Shown piece after piece: positions 9,800 through 18,647 of a stretch of DNA of 53,962 nt. The position numbers and the translations under genes were made by a program. The notes under the pieces are model-generated. The model did not search any database. It was given only the letters and a program-made list of their open reading frames with translations, and was not told the origin of the DNA. Source of the stretch: Vagococcus bubulae (GTDB lineage: Bacteria > Bacillota > Bacilli > Lactobacillales > Vagococcaceae); assembly GCF_003950315.1 (NCBI RefSeq), contig NZ_NGJT01000015.1, positions 1 through 53,962 on the forward strand. The letters are read 5' to 3'. Each line of letters begins with the position of its first letter. Within the stretch, counting starts at the first letter, position 1.

Positions 9800-9818
9800 A
9801 GACTAAAATGAAAGACAA
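9790..9818 (-). promoter_or_regulatory. Promoter of hom-thrD-asd
   Basis: Read on the minus strand, -35 TTGTCT (9818-9813) and -10 TACAAT (9795-9790) are 17 bp apart. The -10 overlaps the -10 of the opposing thrC promoter. Confidence 0.6.
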
Positions 9819-9829
9819 GGAGTGTTACG

Positions 9830-11317
9830 ATGGAAAAAAAATATCAAAGTACCAGAAATGAAACAATTAACTATTCCGCTAGTCAAGCGATTTTAGCAGG
9901 GTTAAGTCCTGATGGAGGATTGTTTGTCTTGCCTAACTTAGATGATGTCAATTTAGATGTATCGACTGTTTTAGATAAGGACTATCAAGAGATTGCAGCA
10001 CTGGTTCTCAATCAGTTTTTCAATGAGTTTTCAGAAAGTGATATCAAAAAATGTGTAAAAGAAGCGTACACTCATACGTTTAGTGATGAAAAGATTACGC
10101 CATTAAAAAAAGTTGGCGATGATTTTGTTTTAGAATTATTCCATGGACCAACGTGTTCATTTAAGGATGTTGCTTTATCACTTTTACCAAAACTAGTTAA
10201 TTTATCAGCAAAAACACAAAATAATACGAATAAACGATTAATTTTAACGGCAACAAGTGGAGACACAGGAAAAGCTGCTTTAGAAGGGTTTAAAAATGAT
10301 CCGCTAGTTGATATCATTGTTTACTATCCAAACAATGGTGTTTCAACCATTCAAGAAAAACAGATGCAAACACAAGATGGAGATAATGTCGCGGTGGTAT
10401 CAATAAACGGAAATTTTGATGACGCGCAAAGTAATGTGAAACGTTTATTCCATGATGAAGAATTGGTAGCTTTACTAAAAGACCATGACATTGAGTTTTC
10501 AAGTGCCAACTCGGTTAATATTGGTCGACTAATTCCCCAAGTTGTTTATTATTTTGTATCTTATGCAGAATTAGTTAACACCGGTGAAATCAAATTAGGT
10601 GAAAAAGTGGATTACATCGTGCCAACTGGAAATTTTGGTAATATTTTAGCAGGATATTACGCGCAACAAATGGGTGTGCCAATTAATAAGTTGATTTGTG
10701 CATCAAATGAGAACAATGTGTTATATGATTTCTTAAAAACAGGAGAGTATGATACCAATCGTGAGTTTAAAAAGACAAGCTCTCCAAGTATGGATATTTT
10801 GATTTCATCAAACTTAGAAAGAATGCTGTTCCATTTAAGTGGGGGAGATGCTAAGTATGTAGCCGACTTAATGAACCAATTAAAAACAACAGGGAAATTC
10901 AAGATTTCTGATGAGTTGCTAAAAACAATTCAGTGTACGTTTGAGACAGGATATGCGACAGACAAAGAAGTCGCTGAACAAATCGATAAAGTTTATAACG
11001 AAAAAGGTTATCTGCTTGATCCACATACAGCCGTGGCTTCTTATGTGCTAGAAAACAGTCCAGAAAAGAAAGAAAAAACAGTGATTTTATCAACTGCTTC
11101 TCCTTATAAATTTGTTCAAGAAGTGAGCAAAGATATTCCAAAACTTGAGATTGATAGCGCGCAAGATGAATTTAAACTAATTGATGAATTAGAAGAAAAA
11201 ACAACCGTCTATGCACCAAAACAGTTGAAAGACTTAAAAGAGTTACCAATTTTGCATGATGAAGTGATTGATATTGAGCAAATGAAAGATATTATTATTA
11301 AACAGGTAGGTGAGTAA
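9830..11317 (+). CDS. thrC: Threonine synthase
   Basis: A 495-residue PLP enzyme converting O-phosphohomoserine to threonine. The length and N-terminal STRN segment mark the longer, yeast/E. coli-like subgroup. The PLP lysine is Lys112 in GPTCSFKD, and the phosphate-binding loop TATSGDTGKAA follows. AAGGAG precedes the ATG. It starts the rightward threonine operon, divergent from hom across 83 bp. Confidence 0.97.
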   Translation: MEKKYQSTRNETINYSASQAILAGLSPDGGLFVLPNLDDVNLDVSTVLDKDYQEIAALVLNQFFNEFSESDIKKCVKEAYTHTFSDEKITPLKKVGDDFVLELFHGPTCSFKDVALSLLPKLVNLSAKTQNNTNKRLILTATSGDTGKAALEGFKNDPLVDIIVYYPNNGVSTIQEKQMQTQDGDNVAVVSINGNFDDAQSNVKRLFHDEELVALLKDHDIEFSSANSVNIGRLIPQVVYYFVSYAELVNTGEIKLGEKVDYIVPTGNFGNILAGYYAQQMGVPINKLICASNENNVLYDFLKTGEYDTNREFKKTSSPSMDILISSNLERMLFHLSGGDAKYVADLMNQLKTTGKFKISDELLKTIQCTFETGYATDKEVAEQIDKVYNEKGYLLDPHTAVASYVLENSPEKKEKTVILSTASPYKFVQEVSKDIPKLEIDSAQDEFKLIDELEEKTTVYAPKQLKDLKELPILHDEVIDIEQMKDIIIKQVGE

Positions 11318-11321
11318 GCTT

Positions 11322-12206
11322 ATGGTTCATATTCAAGTACCCGCCACGTCTGCCAATGTAGGTGTGGGATTTGATACATTAGGTTTAGCTGTGACATTTT
11401 ATGGGGAATGTGAGGTTGAATTATCAGACAAGTTGGAGATTACAGGGTGTCCTGTGGCATTCCAGACAGAAGATAATTTGATTTATCAATCTTATAAGTA
11501 TGTTTTAGAAAAATTAAATAAACCTGTTACACCAATTAAATTAAAAATAGATAGTGATATTCCGTTTGCTAGGGGATTAGGTAGCAGTGCAGTCTGTATT
11601 GTGTCAGGTGTATTAGCAGCAAATGAATTACATGAGTTACATTTAAGTGAAAGTGAGTTAGTCACCTATTGTACACAACTTGAGGGACACCCTGATAATG
11701 TGGTACCAGCATTGCTTGGTGGATTAAGTGCCTCATACCAAATGGGAGATACAATTTTTTATCAGCATTATCCAGTTGATGAATCTTACCAATTTGTTGC
11801 CTTTGTACCAGATTTTACGTTAGAAACAGCTGTGGCAAGAGATGTGTTACCAGAAAGTTACTCATTGAAAACTGTGGTTAATAATCAAGCCAAATTATTG
11901 TTTTTATTAGAAGCATTAAAAACAGGAGATGCTACTAATTTAGACAAATTTTTAGATGATGACATTCATCAACCTTATCGTAAAAAATTGATTGACGAAT
12001 ATGATATAGTAGAGAATATCGCAAAAAAATCAGGAGCAAAAGGGTTTTATATCTCAGGAAGTGGGTCAACGCTGATGGGAGTCTATAATCAGTCAGTCAA
12101 CATGGAGGCATTAAATGATTCTTTGAAGTCGCTGAAACATCATTGGAGAGCTCTTGATTTATCAGTGGACTATAAAGGAGCAAACGTATGTCACAGAACT
12201 ATCTAA
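11322..12206 (+). CDS. thrB: Homoserine kinase
   Basis: A 294-residue GHMP-family kinase that phosphorylates homoserine for ThrC. The N-terminal PATSANVGVGFDTLG and the ATP loop PFARGLGSSA (about 83-92) are typical, as is the C-terminal GSGSTLMG. The ATG at 11322 has AGGTGAG seven bases upstream. A GTG at 11310 overlapping thrC is possible but less well placed. It sits directly downstream of thrC and overlaps the next gene by 19 bases. Confidence 0.96.
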   Translation: MVHIQVPATSANVGVGFDTLGLAVTFYGECEVELSDKLEITGCPVAFQTEDNLIYQSYKYVLEKLNKPVTPIKLKIDSDIPFARGLGSSAVCIVSGVLAANELHELHLSESELVTYCTQLEGHPDNVVPALLGGLSASYQMGDTIFYQHYPVDESYQFVAFVPDFTLETAVARDVLPESYSLKTVVNNQAKLLFLLEALKTGDATNLDKFLDDDIHQPYRKKLIDEYDIVENIAKKSGAKGFYISGSGSTLMGVYNQSVNMEALNDSLKSLKHHWRALDLSVDYKGANVCHRTI

Positions 12207-12625
12207 TTGTTAATCAAGCTGTCTTGCCTGAAGTTTTTTCAAAGGTTATTGAGGCAAAAAAATTACTTAACTCAGGAGATTATAAAAATATTAGTGAAGT
12301 GGTCAATGAAGTGGGCATTTCAAGGAGTGCCTTTTATAAATATAAAGACCATGTCTTTGTGGCTGATAAAACAGCACAAATTAGAAAAACATTGATTTCA
12401 TTTAATCTAACAGATAAAAAAGGGTTGTTGTCTTCTGTATTAAACCGTCTATCAGAGTTAGGTGGAAATGTGTTAACCATTAATCAAAATATTCCCATTC
12501 AAGATACAGCAACCGTTGTGATGGGGATTGATATTAAAGAGTTAACAATTTCTGTTAATGATTTATTGATTGAATTAGAAAAGCTTAGGGGAGTCAATCA
12601 CTTGCAATTACTATCAATAGAATAA
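12188..12625 (+). CDS. pheB: ACT domain protein of the PheB family (UPF0735)
   Basis: A 145-residue protein with an N-terminal helix-turn-helix-like part (about 34-52, ISEVVNEVGISRSAFYKYKD) and a C-terminal ACT domain (about 66-145) starting ISFNLTDKKGLLSSVLNRL. ACT domains bind amino acids. PheB-type proteins are often encoded beside hom/thr genes, but their role is not settled. AAAGGAG lies in the thrB end. Placement in the threonine operon suggests a sensor or regulator of this pathway (inference). Confidence 0.85.
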   Translation: MSQNYLIVNQAVLPEVFSKVIEAKKLLNSGDYKNISEVVNEVGISRSAFYKYKDHVFVADKTAQIRKTLISFNLTDKKGLLSSVLNRLSELGGNVLTINQNIPIQDTATVVMGIDIKELTISVNDLLIELEKLRGVNHLQLLSIE

Positions 12626-12628
12626 AAG

Positions 12629-12669
12629 AAAAAGCTGGAAAAACGATTAAATCGTTTTTCCAGCTTTTT
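12629..12669. terminator. Bidirectional terminator after thr operon
   Basis: A perfect 19-bp stem, arms 12629-12647 and 12651-12669 (core AAGCTGGAAAAACGAT), with a TAA loop. Shared with the convergent decarboxylase gene. Confidence 0.9.
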
Positions 12670-12672
12670 TAG

Positions 12673-14067
12673 TTAGTTTTGTTCTAAAGTTTCGATGCAC
12701 TCACTAATATGTGCGATTGTTTTGTCGATGTCTTCTTGTGTCGTTTCAGGTGAGATGGTACACATACGCAATACCGTTTTACCATTTAGTTTAGTTGTCA
12801 AAATTTGAGCAAAACCGGCATTAGAAATCAGATTGGATAATTTAGTATTCCATTCATTTAATTCTAGTTCACTTAATTCGTCATTGAAGTATCTAAAATT
12901 AATAATGGCTGTTTGAGCTGGGGTGATGATTTCTAATTTAGGTGTTTTTTGGACAACAGACTCAGTGTATTCGGCTAATTTAATACCATAATCAATCGTA
13001 TCGCCTAGTTTTTTTGTTCCCAATGCTTGTAAAGACAACCATAATTTAACCCCACGAGCAGGACGAGATAGATCAAGTCCTAAATCCCATGTATTGATGT
13101 GTTCATTTTCAGAAGCATCTTCTAAATACTCAGGCGTTTCACTAAAACTTCTTAATAAATCTGTTTTATCTTTTACGAGTAACATGGCACAAGAGTAACT
13201 TTGGAATAACCACTTATGAGCGTCCCATGTGATACTGTCAGCTTTTTCAATTCCTGTTAATAAGTGTTTGTGACTCGTTGACAATAAAACAGACGCGCCA
13301 AATGCGCCATCAACGTGTAACCACAAATCTTCTTTTTGACAAATATCTGCTAATTCGGGTAGGGGATCGATGACACCAGCGTTTGTTGTCCCAGCTGTGG
13401 CGATGACAATAAAAGGTATCAATCCAGATTTCTTATCTTTTTTAATACTCTCAAGCAACGAGTCAGGCAGGATTTTTAACCCGTCATCTGTTTTTACTCG
13501 GCGAATGCGTTCATCTGGTATGCCAATCACATGAAGCGCTTTATGAACGCTATGATGCGCTTGATCTGAAATATAGACAACTCCTTTTGTGATGTCATCT
13601 AAATGCAAATATTTATCACGGGCAGCAATGGTGGCATTTAAGTTTGCCATAGACCCACCTGATAAAAAAATTCCACTTGCTTTTTTAGGATCAAATCCAG
13701 CTTTTTCACACAACCAAGACATGGTTTCTTCTTCAATGACAGCTGTTCCTGAACTTGAATAAAAACCAGCCGCATTAGGATTGTAAAATGATTCGAGTAA
13801 ATCACCTAGTTTGGAAATATCCACAACTGGTGCTGGTATGAATGCAAAATTTCGTTTATGTTCACTAACATTTCTAAAAGGGTAGACAGTTTCTTCTAAA
13901 GTTGCGAGTAGACTGGACAAGTCTCTTCCTTCTTCAGTAAAGTCTAAAGTTTGTAATTGTTTAATTGTTTTTTCTGGAATAATATCGATTGGTTTTCCTT
14001 GTTGGATGGTTTCTTTATTTTTGTAAAAAGTATCGATAAATCCTTTCATATAATCTTGAATTTCCAT
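12673..14067 (-). CDS. Pyridoxal-dependent amino acid decarboxylase (group II)
   Basis: A 464-residue cytoplasmic PLP enzyme of the group II decarboxylase family (aromatic amino acid, diaminobutyrate and glutamate decarboxylases). His171 in SDQAHHSVHKA would stack on the cofactor, Asp253 in HVDGAFG contacts its ring nitrogen, and Lys285 in WDAHKW forms the Schiff base. It is far shorter than enterococcal tyrosine decarboxylase (about 620 residues), so it is not that enzyme. The substrate is uncertain. GGAGGG precedes the ATG. It appears monocistronic, with no antiporter gene beside it. Confidence 0.85.
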   Translation of the reverse strand: MEIQDYMKGFIDTFYKNKETIQQGKPIDIIPEKTIKQLQTLDFTEEGRDLSSLLATLEETVYPFRNVSEHKRNFAFIPAPVVDISKLGDLLESFYNPNAAGFYSSSGTAVIEEETMSWLCEKAGFDPKKASGIFLSGGSMANLNATIAARDKYLHLDDITKGVVYISDQAHHSVHKALHVIGIPDERIRRVKTDDGLKILPDSLLESIKKDKKSGLIPFIVIATAGTTNAGVIDPLPELADICQKEDLWLHVDGAFGASVLLSTSHKHLLTGIEKADSITWDAHKWLFQSYSCAMLLVKDKTDLLRSFSETPEYLEDASENEHINTWDLGLDLSRPARGVKLWLSLQALGTKKLGDTIDYGIKLAEYTESVVQKTPKLEIITPAQTAIINFRYFNDELSELELNEWNTKLSNLISNAGFAQILTTKLNGKTVLRMCTISPETTQEDIDKTIAHISECIETLEQN

Positions 14068-14405
14068 GATAGATTCCCTCCACTGATAGTTTATGCACCA
14101 TTATTCTATCACAGTTATTTGAAAAAAGTGCCGTTATTTGTATTTCTAATGGGATAATTTATGTTATTTTAATCAATAGTATAAATCTTTTGATTAAAAA
14201 TCGGTCAAATAGAGAGTAAAAAATGTAAAAAGGGATTGCTAGCAAAATAAATAAATAAACAAAAAATGATTATGTGTTATTTAATTGTCGGAAAATAAAG
14301 AAAACCTACCTATTTTGTTATAGGAAAAACCTGAAAATAATAAACAATTATTAGAATTACTGTTAGAATAGAACTGTTATATTTAGAAAGGTGTAGATTT
14401 TAAAA
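14068..14405. other. AT-rich divergent intergenic region
   Basis: About 340 bp between the decarboxylase (-) and the deacetylase (+), with no convincing gene. It holds a small inverted repeat, CCTAT-6-ATAGG, near 14309-14324. A likely promoter for the deacetylase lies at its right end. The remainder is AT-rich with no structure I can name. Confidence 0.6.
14341..14369 (+). promoter_or_regulatory. Probable promoter of the deacetylase gene
   Basis: TAAACA (14341-14346), a 17-bp spacer, then an extended -10 TGTTAGAAT (TAGAAT at 14364-14369). Confidence 0.45.
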
Positions 14406-15728
14406 TTGGCTAAAAATAGAAAAAAGCAATTCATATTAATTTTTTTATTACTTATTTTGGTTGTGGAGGTCGTCTTTTTAGTTCGACGCATGACACTAGA
14501 TAAAAAAGCATCACAAACACTAGCAAGTGTGACGAGTGAAAAATTGGTGATTGACCAGTCACTAAAAGAGCTTAGTGACAAAAGTTTAGAAAACTATGCC
14601 ACTAACCAGGAGTTGTTGACAACATCTAATAAAACGCAACAACAAGTTGAAAAGAGCATTAAAACGGTGGATGACATTTCTAATATATCAGGAAAAGTGA
14701 AACATCAAAAAAGTCAGTTGTTAACAGAATTACAAAAAGATGCTAAAATGATTCAAATGGTTCAAAATAAAATAAAGACCTCTCAAGAGATGACGGACAT
14801 TTTTGGCACGAAACCATTTAGCAAAAATGCGTTAGTAAAAAATTTAGCCATTACAAAAAGTATTTCCCCAACTCTGAAAAATGAGTTAATATCGCAAGTG
14901 AGTGCTCTACCAAAAGACGAACAACGAGCAGCTCTTGAAGAAGGGGTGAAAGAGCTGACTAGTCAAAATCAACTACTAGCAACCCTTGATAAAGAGATGG
15001 CAACTTATATTCAAAATAAAAAGGTTAAGACAGTTCCCTCATCAGAGGAATATAAAAAATTAGACAAAGAAGTCAGCGGCTTGAAAAATGATAAACTGAA
15101 AAAAACATATGCGACTCAGTTATCCCTTTTAGAGCAAGAGGTCATTAAAAATGATCCAACTCTTTTAGATGATGATAAAAAAGTGGCGTTAACATTTGAT
15201 GATGGACCAAATAATACCAGTTCACTTCAAATATTAAATACATTAAAAAAATACGATATTAAAGCAACTTTCTTCATGTTAGGTTCAATGGTTGATACTT
15301 ATCCTGATGTCGTGAAAAAAATTCACGATGCTGGTCATGAAATTGGTAATCATACTTATGACCACAAAGACTTAACAAAATTAGATGAAGCAAGTATCAA
15401 GCAAGAAATTGATTCAACCAATCAAAAAATAGAAAAACTAACAGGTGAAAAACCAACGCTTCTTCGTCCGCCATATGGAGCGTATAATGATCGTGTGACA
15501 AAAGTTGAACCAAATATGTCCATTGCTTTATGGAATATTGATACACTAGATTGGAAAACACATAATCCCACAGCTATTCTAGGGGAAGTGAAAAAAGAGT
15601 TACAACCTCATAGCATTGTGTTGATGCATGACATTCATCAAGACTCAGCAGATAGTTTGGAAAATGTGATTAAATATTTAAAGAGTCAAGGATACACTTT
15701 TGTCTTAGCGAAAGAGTTAATCAATTAA
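14406..15728 (+). CDS. Membrane-anchored polysaccharide (peptidoglycan) deacetylase, NodB domain
   Basis: A 440-residue protein: basic start, one membrane segment (8-26), a long helical outer region (30-250) and a C-terminal NodB domain. Motifs are intact: TFDDGP (263-268), HEIGNHTYDH with metal ligands His316 and His320, LRPPYG (353-358), DTLDW and LMHDIH (His408). Such enzymes remove acetyl groups from cell-wall GlcNAc and lower lysozyme sensitivity, as PgdA does; the exact substrate is inferred. The start is TTG with AAAGGTG about 12 bases before, a weak site. No ATG fits better. Confidence 0.88.
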   Translation: MAKNRKKQFILIFLLLILVVEVVFLVRRMTLDKKASQTLASVTSEKLVIDQSLKELSDKSLENYATNQELLTTSNKTQQQVEKSIKTVDDISNISGKVKHQKSQLLTELQKDAKMIQMVQNKIKTSQEMTDIFGTKPFSKNALVKNLAITKSISPTLKNELISQVSALPKDEQRAALEEGVKELTSQNQLLATLDKEMATYIQNKKVKTVPSSEEYKKLDKEVSGLKNDKLKKTYATQLSLLEQEVIKNDPTLLDDDKKVALTFDDGPNNTSSLQILNTLKKYDIKATFFMLGSMVDTYPDVVKKIHDAGHEIGNHTYDHKDLTKLDEASIKQEIDSTNQKIEKLTGEKPTLLRPPYGAYNDRVTKVEPNMSIALWNIDTLDWKTHNPTAILGEVKKELQPHSIVLMHDIHQDSADSLENVIKYLKSQGYTFVLAKELIN

Positions 15729-15732
15729 ATAG

Positions 15733-15771
15733 AAAAAGATGATTAGATGCACTATTTAATCATCTTTTTTT
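15733..15771 (+). terminator. Terminator after the deacetylase gene
   Basis: AAAAAGATGATTA pairs with TAATCATCTTTTT and continues into T residues. Confidence 0.8.
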
Positions 15772-15791
15772 AATATTTTTAGAGTCTAAAT

Positions 15792-15820
15792 TTTACTTGT
15801 CGCTTAAAACACTGTATAGT
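15792..15820 (+). promoter_or_regulatory. Promoter of the CofE-like gene
   Basis: TTTACT (15792-15797), 17-bp spacer, TATAGT (15815-15820). Confidence 0.5.
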
Positions 15821-15873
15821 ACTTATGGAACTAAATTAAAAAAATGAGTTGTATGATAAGGGAGAGTAAACTT

Positions 15874-17064
15874 ATGTCAAGAATTATTGGAACTGTATCA
15901 AGGGGATTACGTTGTCCAATTATTAATGAAGGTGATGATTTAGAATCAATCGTCATTGATAGTGTCATTGAAGCATCTAAAGAAGGTAACTTTGCCATTC
16001 AAGACAAAGACATTGTCGCTGTGACTGAATCAGTTGTTGCCAGAGCTCAAGGAAACTATGCGTCTATTGATCAAATCGCAGAAGATATTCGTCAAAAATT
16101 TAACGAAGACACAGTTGGGGTTATCTTCCCAATCTTTAGCCGTAATCGTTTTTCAAACTGTTTACGTGGTATTGCTAGAGGAAGCAAAAAAATTGTCTTA
16201 ATGTTAAGTTATCCATCTGACGAAGTTGGCAATCACTTAATTTCGCTTGACGCTTTAGATGAAAAAGGAGTGAATCCTTGGACAGATACATTAACAGAAT
16301 CTGAATTTAGAGAATTATTTGGTTATCAAAAACATACCTTTACAGGTGTTGACTATATTGAATACTATAAAGAATTAATCGCAGCTGAAGGTGCTGAGTG
16401 TGAAGTGATTTTCTCACAAAAACCAAAAACCATTTTATCATATACAAAAAATGTGCTAACGTGTGATATTCACACTCGTTATCGTACAAAACGTATTTTA
16501 GAACAAAATGGCGCTGAAAAAGTATATACATTAGATGATGTATTATCTAAATCAGTTAATGGTAGTGGCTTTAACGAGCAATATGGTTTGCTTGGTTCAA
16601 ACAAATCAACAGATGATGGCGTGAAATTATTCCCAAGAAACTCTCAAGAAACAGTGGATAATATCCAACGTAAATTAAAAGAATTGACTGGAAAACAAGT
16701 TGAAGTCATGGTTTATGGTGATGGCGCGTTCAAAGATCCAGTTGGAAAAATCTGGGAATTGGCTGATCCAGTTGTGTCTCCTGCATACACATCAGGTTTA
16801 GAAGGAACACCTAACGAAGTGAAGTTAAAATATCTTGCTGATAATAACTTTTCTGATTTACGTGGGGCTGCGTTAGAAGAAGCCATCAAAAAACACATTG
16901 ACTCAAAAGCAGATGATTTAACAGGATTAATGGAAGCTCAAGGAACAACACCAAGAAAACTAACTGATTTAATCGGTTCATTATCAGATTTAACATCTGG
17001 TAGTGGTGATAAAGGAACACCGATTGTCTTTATTCAAGGATACTTTGATAACTTTACTAACTAA
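15874..17064 (+). CDS. CofE-like (coenzyme F420-0:L-glutamate ligase family) protein
   Basis: A 396-residue protein. The N-terminal part (SRIIGTVSRGLRCPIINEGDD, then DIVAVTESVVARAQG) matches the CofE/FbiB gamma-glutamyl ligase fold. The later VEVMVYGDGAFKDPVG segment also suits that family. True CofE adds glutamate to coenzyme F420, which lactic-acid-type Firmicutes are not known to make, so the substrate here is probably different and unknown. The start at 15874 follows AAGGGAGAG; a frame from 15844 has none. It is followed 26 bases later by a small companion gene. Confidence 0.75.
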   Translation: MSRIIGTVSRGLRCPIINEGDDLESIVIDSVIEASKEGNFAIQDKDIVAVTESVVARAQGNYASIDQIAEDIRQKFNEDTVGVIFPIFSRNRFSNCLRGIARGSKKIVLMLSYPSDEVGNHLISLDALDEKGVNPWTDTLTESEFRELFGYQKHTFTGVDYIEYYKELIAAEGAECEVIFSQKPKTILSYTKNVLTCDIHTRYRTKRILEQNGAEKVYTLDDVLSKSVNGSGFNEQYGLLGSNKSTDDGVKLFPRNSQETVDNIQRKLKELTGKQVEVMVYGDGAFKDPVGKIWELADPVVSPAYTSGLEGTPNEVKLKYLADNNFSDLRGAALEEAIKKHIDSKADDLTGLMEAQGTTPRKLTDLIGSLSDLTSGSGDKGTPIVFIQGYFDNFTN

Positions 17065-17090
17065 AATAAGTGTTAAAGGAGACGAGTAGT

Positions 17091-17411
17091 ATGACGCAAG
17101 AAGAATTAGATGTGTTGAAACACCATTTATCAGAGGATAAAACGTTTATTCAAGATGGGTATTACCGTTTAAGAAAATTAGATGAAACTACCTATGAGTT
17201 TGCTTTTTTAGTGGCTGATGCGTGCGGAGCAACGAGTGTGCATCCACAAATCACGATTGAAAAACAAGGAGATACGTGGCAAGCTGTTAAATTGCTTGAT
17301 TTTGTGTCAACACCAGTCGAAACACTTGTTTACTCAGATGACACGTCTCAAACATTAACAAACAGGTTAGAACAGTTATATCAACAATGCATGAAAGCAA
17401 TCAACCAATAA
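17091..17411 (+). CDS. Hypothetical protein downstream of the CofE-like gene
   Basis: A 106-residue soluble acidic protein I do not recognise. It starts MTQEELDVLKHHLSEDK and has a beta-rich middle. No signal peptide or membrane segment is seen. AAAGGAGA precedes the ATG at 17091; a GTG at 17070 in frame is less likely. The short gap and shared terminator make a two-gene operon with the CofE-like gene, so the two products may act together (inference). Confidence 0.75.
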   Translation: MTQEELDVLKHHLSEDKTFIQDGYYRLRKLDETTYEFAFLVADACGATSVHPQITIEKQGDTWQAVKLLDFVSTPVETLVYSDDTSQTLTNRLEQLYQQCMKAINQ

Positions 17412-17416
17412 AATTT

Positions 17417-17452
17417 AAAAGCAAAGGAAAGCGATTTTCTTTTGCTTTTTTG
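17417..17452 (+). terminator. Terminator after the CofE-like operon
   Basis: AAAAGCAAAGGAAA pairs with TTTCTTTTGCTTTT, followed by T residues. Confidence 0.8.
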
Positions 17453-17475
17453 TTTTTTAAAGTGTTACTTTCTCA

Positions 17476-17504
17476 TTGCAAACTTTCACTAAATCCTATA
17501 TAGT
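17476..17504 (+). promoter_or_regulatory. Promoter of rlmN
   Basis: -35 TTGCAA (17476-17481) and -10 TATAGT (17499-17504), 17 bp apart. Confidence 0.6.
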
Positions 17505-17539
17505 GATTAAGTGTACAAAGTAGAAAAGAGGAATTAATA

Positions 17540-18604
17540 ATGAAACCATCAATCTATGATTTTACACAGCCTCAACTTGTTGAATGGTTTGTGAAAAATG
17601 GTGAAAAGAAATTTAGAGCAGCCCAAGTGTGGCAATGGTTATATGAAAAACGAGTGACTGATTTTTCAGAGATGAGTAATCTATCAAAACAAACAATTGA
17701 ATTATTAAACGAACATTTTGTATTAGATCCTTTAAAAGAAGTAGTCGTTCAAGAAGGTCAAGATGGAACGATAAAATATTTATTTGAGTTACCAGACCAT
17801 CATATGATTGAAACAGTGTTAATGCGTCAAGCATATGGTCTATCTGTTTGTGTGACAACACAAATTGGGTGCAACATCGGCTGTACATTTTGTGCGAGTG
17901 GGTTATTAAAAAAACAACGCAACTTGTCAACAGGTGAAATTGTCGCTCAAATTATGAAAGTGCAACATTATTTGGATAAACAAGGAAACGATGAGCGTGT
18001 GAGTCATATTGTGGTGATGGGGATTGGCGAGCCGTTTGATAATTATAACAATGTTATGAACTTCTTACACATTATGAATGATCCAAAAGGACTTCAAATT
18101 GGCGCAAGACATATGACCGTTTCAACGAGTGGTCTTGTACCAAAAATCAAAGAGTTTGCGACAAATGGCTTACAAGTTAATTTGGCTATTTCACTTCATG
18201 CGCCAAATAATGAGACACGAACATCTATTATGCAAATCAATCGAGCGTACCCATTAGAACGTTTGATGGATGCAGTGGATTATTATTTAAAAGAAACGAA
18301 TCGACGTATCACGTTTGAATATATCATGCTTCAAGGGGTTAATGACACACCAGAGCATGCCCAACAATTAGCTGATTTGTTAAAAGATAAGAAAAAACTG
18401 ACATATGTCAACCTTATTCCTTACAATACTGTAGAAGAGCATAATCTGTATCAACGAAGCACGAAAAAAGATACACTGGCTTTCTATGATATCTTAAAGA
18501 AAAATGGGATAAATTGTGTGGTGAGACAAGAATTTGGGTCTGATATTGATGCAGCATGTGGGCAATTAAGAAGTAAACAAATGAAAAAAGAGACAAGCAG
18601 ATAA
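17540..18604 (+). CDS. rlmN: 23S rRNA (adenine-2503-C2) methyltransferase
   Basis: A 354-residue radical-SAM enzyme that methylates A2503 of 23S rRNA and A37 of some tRNAs. The iron-sulfur motif CNIGCTFC is Cys111, Cys115, Cys118. The mechanistic C-terminal cysteine (Cys340 in DAACGQ) is present, and MGIGEPFDN is the usual GEP motif. AGAGGA precedes the ATG. Monocistronic between its own promoter and a terminator. Cfr, the resistance paralogue, is unlikely given the close match to the housekeeping form. Confidence 0.97.
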   Translation: MKPSIYDFTQPQLVEWFVKNGEKKFRAAQVWQWLYEKRVTDFSEMSNLSKQTIELLNEHFVLDPLKEVVVQEGQDGTIKYLFELPDHHMIETVLMRQAYGLSVCVTTQIGCNIGCTFCASGLLKKQRNLSTGEIVAQIMKVQHYLDKQGNDERVSHIVVMGIGEPFDNYNNVMNFLHIMNDPKGLQIGARHMTVSTSGLVPKIKEFATNGLQVNLAISLHAPNNETRTSIMQINRAYPLERLMDAVDYYLKETNRRITFEYIMLQGVNDTPEHAQQLADLLKDKKKLTYVNLIPYNTVEEHNLYQRSTKKDTLAFYDILKKNGINCVVRQEFGSDIDAACGQLRSKQMKKETSR

Positions 18605-18607
18605 AAC

Positions 18608-18647
18608 AAAAAGCTACGCCATTTTGATAATGACTGTAGCTTTTTTT
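18608..18647. terminator. Bidirectional terminator rlmN / FUSC gene
   Basis: AAAAAGCTAC (18608-18617) pairs with GTAGCTTTTT (18636-18645), with a continuing T-run. Confidence 0.8.
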
